A DNA stretch of 64,000 bases from Phycisphaerales bacterium. GTDB lineage: Bacteria; Planctomycetota; Phycisphaerae; Tepidisphaerales; Tepidisphaeraceae. The notes under the pieces are model-generated. The model had not been told where the DNA came from. It saw only the letters and a list, made by a program, of their open reading frames with translations, and did no database searches. Shown here in pieces: positions 61,943-64,000 of the stretch. Where the stretch lies: NCBI GenBank assembly GCA_020847375.1, contig JADLCB010000003.1, forward strand, positions 434,001 to 498,000. The letters run 5' to 3'. Every line of letters begins with the position of its first letter. Within the stretch, counting starts at the first letter, position 1. The position numbers and the translations under genes were made by a program.

Positions 61943-63350
61943 TCCACACCCCGCGAGAAAAGAGTATTGCGTAATAAACCTGCATCAACAGTTGCGCGGC
62001 AACAATTACGCTCAGCACGGCCGGGCGTTTCAGTGACAGCAACATTATAGCCAACAGGGCAAAACACGGTAGTGCCGCAGTTTCGTACCGTGCCACCGAG
62101 CTGGCGCGTTCACCCCAGGCGGGCAGGTAAGCCATGAGGAAAATGAACCCTGACAAGGCGAACAGTTCCCGCCGCACGCGGGTGGTGCGCGCCAGACCAA
62201 GGATGGTCAAGGCGACAATGCCCCACATCATGCCGCGATTCCAGGCTTGCGGGGTCAGGGCTTTGCCAGCCAGATGGCTGAATTGCTGGGCGAATGCAGA
62301 GGTCTGTGCGGATTGGCGCTGGACCGATGCCTCCCAGGCAGCGTGCGCTTCCTGAGCTGCTTCCAGACGAAGCTGCTCAGCCGTCCGCAGGCCTCCGGGT
62401 TGCCAGTAGGTCTGGGCTTGGAAATAGACATCAAACCGATCGTAACGCTGCCAGAGGTAATACTGGTAGGTGCTGATTCCGGCGGTGCTGATCGCGCCCA
62501 GCAGGATCAGTCGGCGGATCAAGGGCCAGTTAGCGCTACCTTGGATCGCCTGGCGCAACCGGGCTGTCCAGCCTGGGCAACCGCCGCGCTCAAAAAGCTG
62601 CGGGTGGGTATAGCGCAAATGTTGTAACCAGACCCAGAGCAGGAGTGTGATCGCCAGCGGAAGCGCCGTGGGGCGCAGAGCGGTTGCCAGACCGCAAACC
62701 AGCGCTGCGATGAAATAGCTTTGGCGTTGCAGCATCAGTAGCACGATTGCCACACACATCATGAACGGGCCTTCGGTCAATGCGCCACTGAAAAAGGCGG
62801 ATGTGGGGAACGTCGCCAGCAGCAGGCACGCCCAGAAGGCGGTCCGGCGGTTGGTGATGCTTCGGGTCCATTCAAAGAAGAAACCAAAACCGATGATGGT
62901 GGCGAGGTTGGAAATAACCACCAGCGATGTTTCGGGGCTGAGGTATACCGTTAGTGCGCGCCCCAGGATGGGCAGGAGCGGGAAAAAGGCAATTTCGGGC
63001 GGGATGGCGGTGCTGGGATATCCATCGCGCAAAATCTTCAGGTAATGCTCACTGTCAAAGGCGATCCAAGCATGACCGGTGGCATACATGCCGAAGGAGG
63101 TGGCGGTGTCCGTGGAGATCACCCCGACGATGAAGATCAGCGCCCGGATGACGATGACACAGGCCAGGGTAAACAACAGGACTGATGAGGCCGATTGCTG
63201 TTGACCAAGGCGGTCTAACAGCTCCTCGCGGGTGACGGCCGTCCGCGACGGCGTCAATAGTTCACCGGAGATACCGCCGGAGATCCTGCCCATGGCTATT
63301 AAATCATGTTCGTTGCCGCCGTCGGCGACAGCTTTGCGAAATAGTCCCAT
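61935..63350 (-). CDS. PIG-V/Gpi18-like polytopic mannosyltransferase candidate
   Basis: 471 aa with about nine to ten hydrophobic helices after a soluble N-terminus of about 55 residues. The first periplasmic segment (AFDSEHYLKILRDGYPS) has the D-x2-HY pattern, and the following AFFPLLPILGRAL, GALTEGPFMMC and GLATALRPTALPL blocks resemble GPI mannosyltransferase 2 (PIG-V) family members in bacteria. It probably uses a polyprenyl-phosphate sugar donor such as the product of the overlapping GT2 enzyme. The acceptor is unknown. ATG 63350 with GAGG seven bases before it. Confidence 0.7.
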   Translation of the reverse strand: MGLFRKAVADGGNEHDLIAMGRISGGISGELLTPSRTAVTREELLDRLGQQQSASSVLLFTLACVIVIRALIFIVGVISTDTATSFGMYATGHAWIAFDSEHYLKILRDGYPSTAIPPEIAFFPLLPILGRALTVYLSPETSLVVISNLATIIGFGFFFEWTRSITNRRTAFWACLLLATFPTSAFFSGALTEGPFMMCVAIVLLMLQRQSYFIAALVCGLATALRPTALPLAITLLLWVWLQHLRYTHPQLFERGGCPGWTARLRQAIQGSANWPLIRRLILLGAISTAGISTYQYYLWQRYDRFDVYFQAQTYWQPGGLRTAEQLRLEAAQEAHAAWEASVQRQSAQTSAFAQQFSHLAGKALTPQAWNRGMMWGIVALTILGLARTTRVRRELFALSGFIFLMAYLPAWGERASSVARYETAALPCFALLAIMLLSLKRPAVLSVIVAAQLLMQVYYAILFSRGVWIG

Positions 63351-63591
63351 CTCAACGCCTCACTTTCTCCCAATTTCCTATAGTGAATGCCCAGATTTGT
63401 GATCAGGCACTGACCAGTGTTAGCGAACTAACCTTTGAGTGCATCGGCGGGAAAGAGGAGGAGCTTAGCGCACAATGCGGCTTTTCGTCGCCTTTTTATG
63501 GTTATAGGACAAACAAATAGCGCTTTGGTTAGTTTGGATCGGATATTTGGTTTGGAGGGGACGAAACGAGCGGCGCAGGATTGATCAGCGA

Positions 63592-63987
63592 TCAGATGTT
63601 TTCCCCAGCCAGTCCGATGGCGCTGGCGGTGGCATGCGTTTCGATATGCGACATGGAGACGTGCCAGGCGGTGATTCCGCGTGACAGGGCGATTTTGAGC
63701 GCTTCGCCGCTCAGGATGACACGTGGCTGGCCGGAGGGTTCACGGATGAGTTCGATGTCAATCCACTGAATACCGCCGCTCCAGCCGGTTCCCAGGACCT
63801 TGAGAATCGCCTCTTTGGCAGCAAAGCGGCCGGCGTAATGTTCAAAACGCCGCTTGGGGTTGCGGTTGCAGTAGGCTTGTTCGCTGGGTGTGAAGCATCG
63901 ATCCAGAAACCGCTGACCGTGAATTTCCACCAGATGGCGGATACGGGCGGTTTCGACAATATCAATGCCGTGGCCAAGAATGGACAT
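63592..63987 (-). CDS. acpS: Holo-[acyl-carrier-protein] synthase
   Basis: 131 aa. Transfers 4'-phosphopantetheine from CoA to apo-ACP. The two signature blocks are intact: GHGIDIVETARIRHLVEIHG with the metal-binding Asp and RFAAKEAILKVLGTGW with the catalytic Glu. The remainder, SGEALKIALSRGITAWHVSM, is typical of the family. The ATG at 63987 lies 13 bases from the window end and is the natural family start (MSILGHGIDIV). The 240-bp spacer upstream of the PIG-V-like gene has no recognisable gene. Confidence 0.95.
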   Translation of the reverse strand: MSILGHGIDIVETARIRHLVEIHGQRFLDRCFTPSEQAYCNRNPKRRFEHYAGRFAAKEAILKVLGTGWSGGIQWIDIELIREPSGQPRVILSGEALKIALSRGITAWHVSMSHIETHATASAIGLAGENI

Positions 63988-64000
63988 TGTTGCTCAAGGG

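Noticed and set aside
63468-63510. Mini-ORF after AGGAGG in the acpS/PIG-V spacer
   Set aside because: Only ten codons, with a 13-base gap between ribosome-binding site and ATG; not supportable.

Overview
The window is about 64 kb of bacterial chromosome (roughly 55-57% GC by eye). It is dense with housekeeping genes and shows no insertion sequence, prophage, CRISPR array or other clear mobile element. Gene content points to a planctomycete, probably class Phycisphaerae. The clues are a single-chain SecD-SecF of 1128 aa with enlarged periplasmic domains, a type I 3-dehydroquinase/shikimate dehydrogenase fusion, a DUF2617-type protein, a divergent RNase HII-like protein, and many small hypothetical, HEAT and TPR proteins. 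This assignment is inferred from gene content; no rRNA gene is present to settle it.

Layout. 1-4.4 kb: polyamine genes aguB (cut by the window edge), aguA and speA, a complete arginine-to-putrescine route. 4.5-6.7 kb: an Rrf2 Fe-S type regulator and an aroD-aroE fusion, both on the minus strand. 6.8-14.0 kb: tRNA-Pro(GGG) with promoter and terminator, an RNase HII-like gene, tgt, yajC and secDF. 13.7-17.8 kb: a LysM protein, tatA, fliM, a CPBP protease, then a strongly folded leader RNA in front of a DUF2617-like gene. 18-21.7 kb: a coiled-coil membrane protein (minus) and a BtuFCD/Fec-type ABC importer (plus). 21.9-25.8 kb: dnaG-rpoD on the minus strand. 26-33.8 kb: an alpha/beta hydrolase, TPR and HEAT proteins, endonuclease III, and prfB with its programmed +1 frameshift. 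34-41.2 kb: moxR, DUF58 and transglutaminase genes, a CaCA-like membrane protein, ruvC and ruvA. 41.3-49.9 kb: an M29 aminopeptidase, an S1/P1-like zinc hydrolase, tRNA-Val(UAC), a tiny lipoprotein, a TPR protein, an OprO/P-type porin, two small minus-strand genes, queA and an I9-like small protein. 50-64 kb: an acetyl-xylan-esterase-like hydrolase, arfB, a TSUP transporter, a DtxR regulator, tatC, an oxidoreductase fusion, a response regulator, a P1B metal ATPase, ChbG, GT2 and PIG-V-like envelope glycan genes, and acpS.

Functional themes. Protein export is spread over four places (yajC, secDF, tatA, tatC). Translation quality control and decoding are well represented (prfB, arfB, tgt, queA, two tRNAs). 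Several genes have promoters placed so close to the start codon that the mRNA should be leaderless or nearly so.

The most interesting unexplained signals are non-coding. They are the multi-stem leader at 17033-17218 with repeated ACGGA loops, the hairpin and mini-ORF leader between yajC and secDF (10090-10212), and a folded leader at 29406-29530. All RNA structures were found by eye; none was computed.
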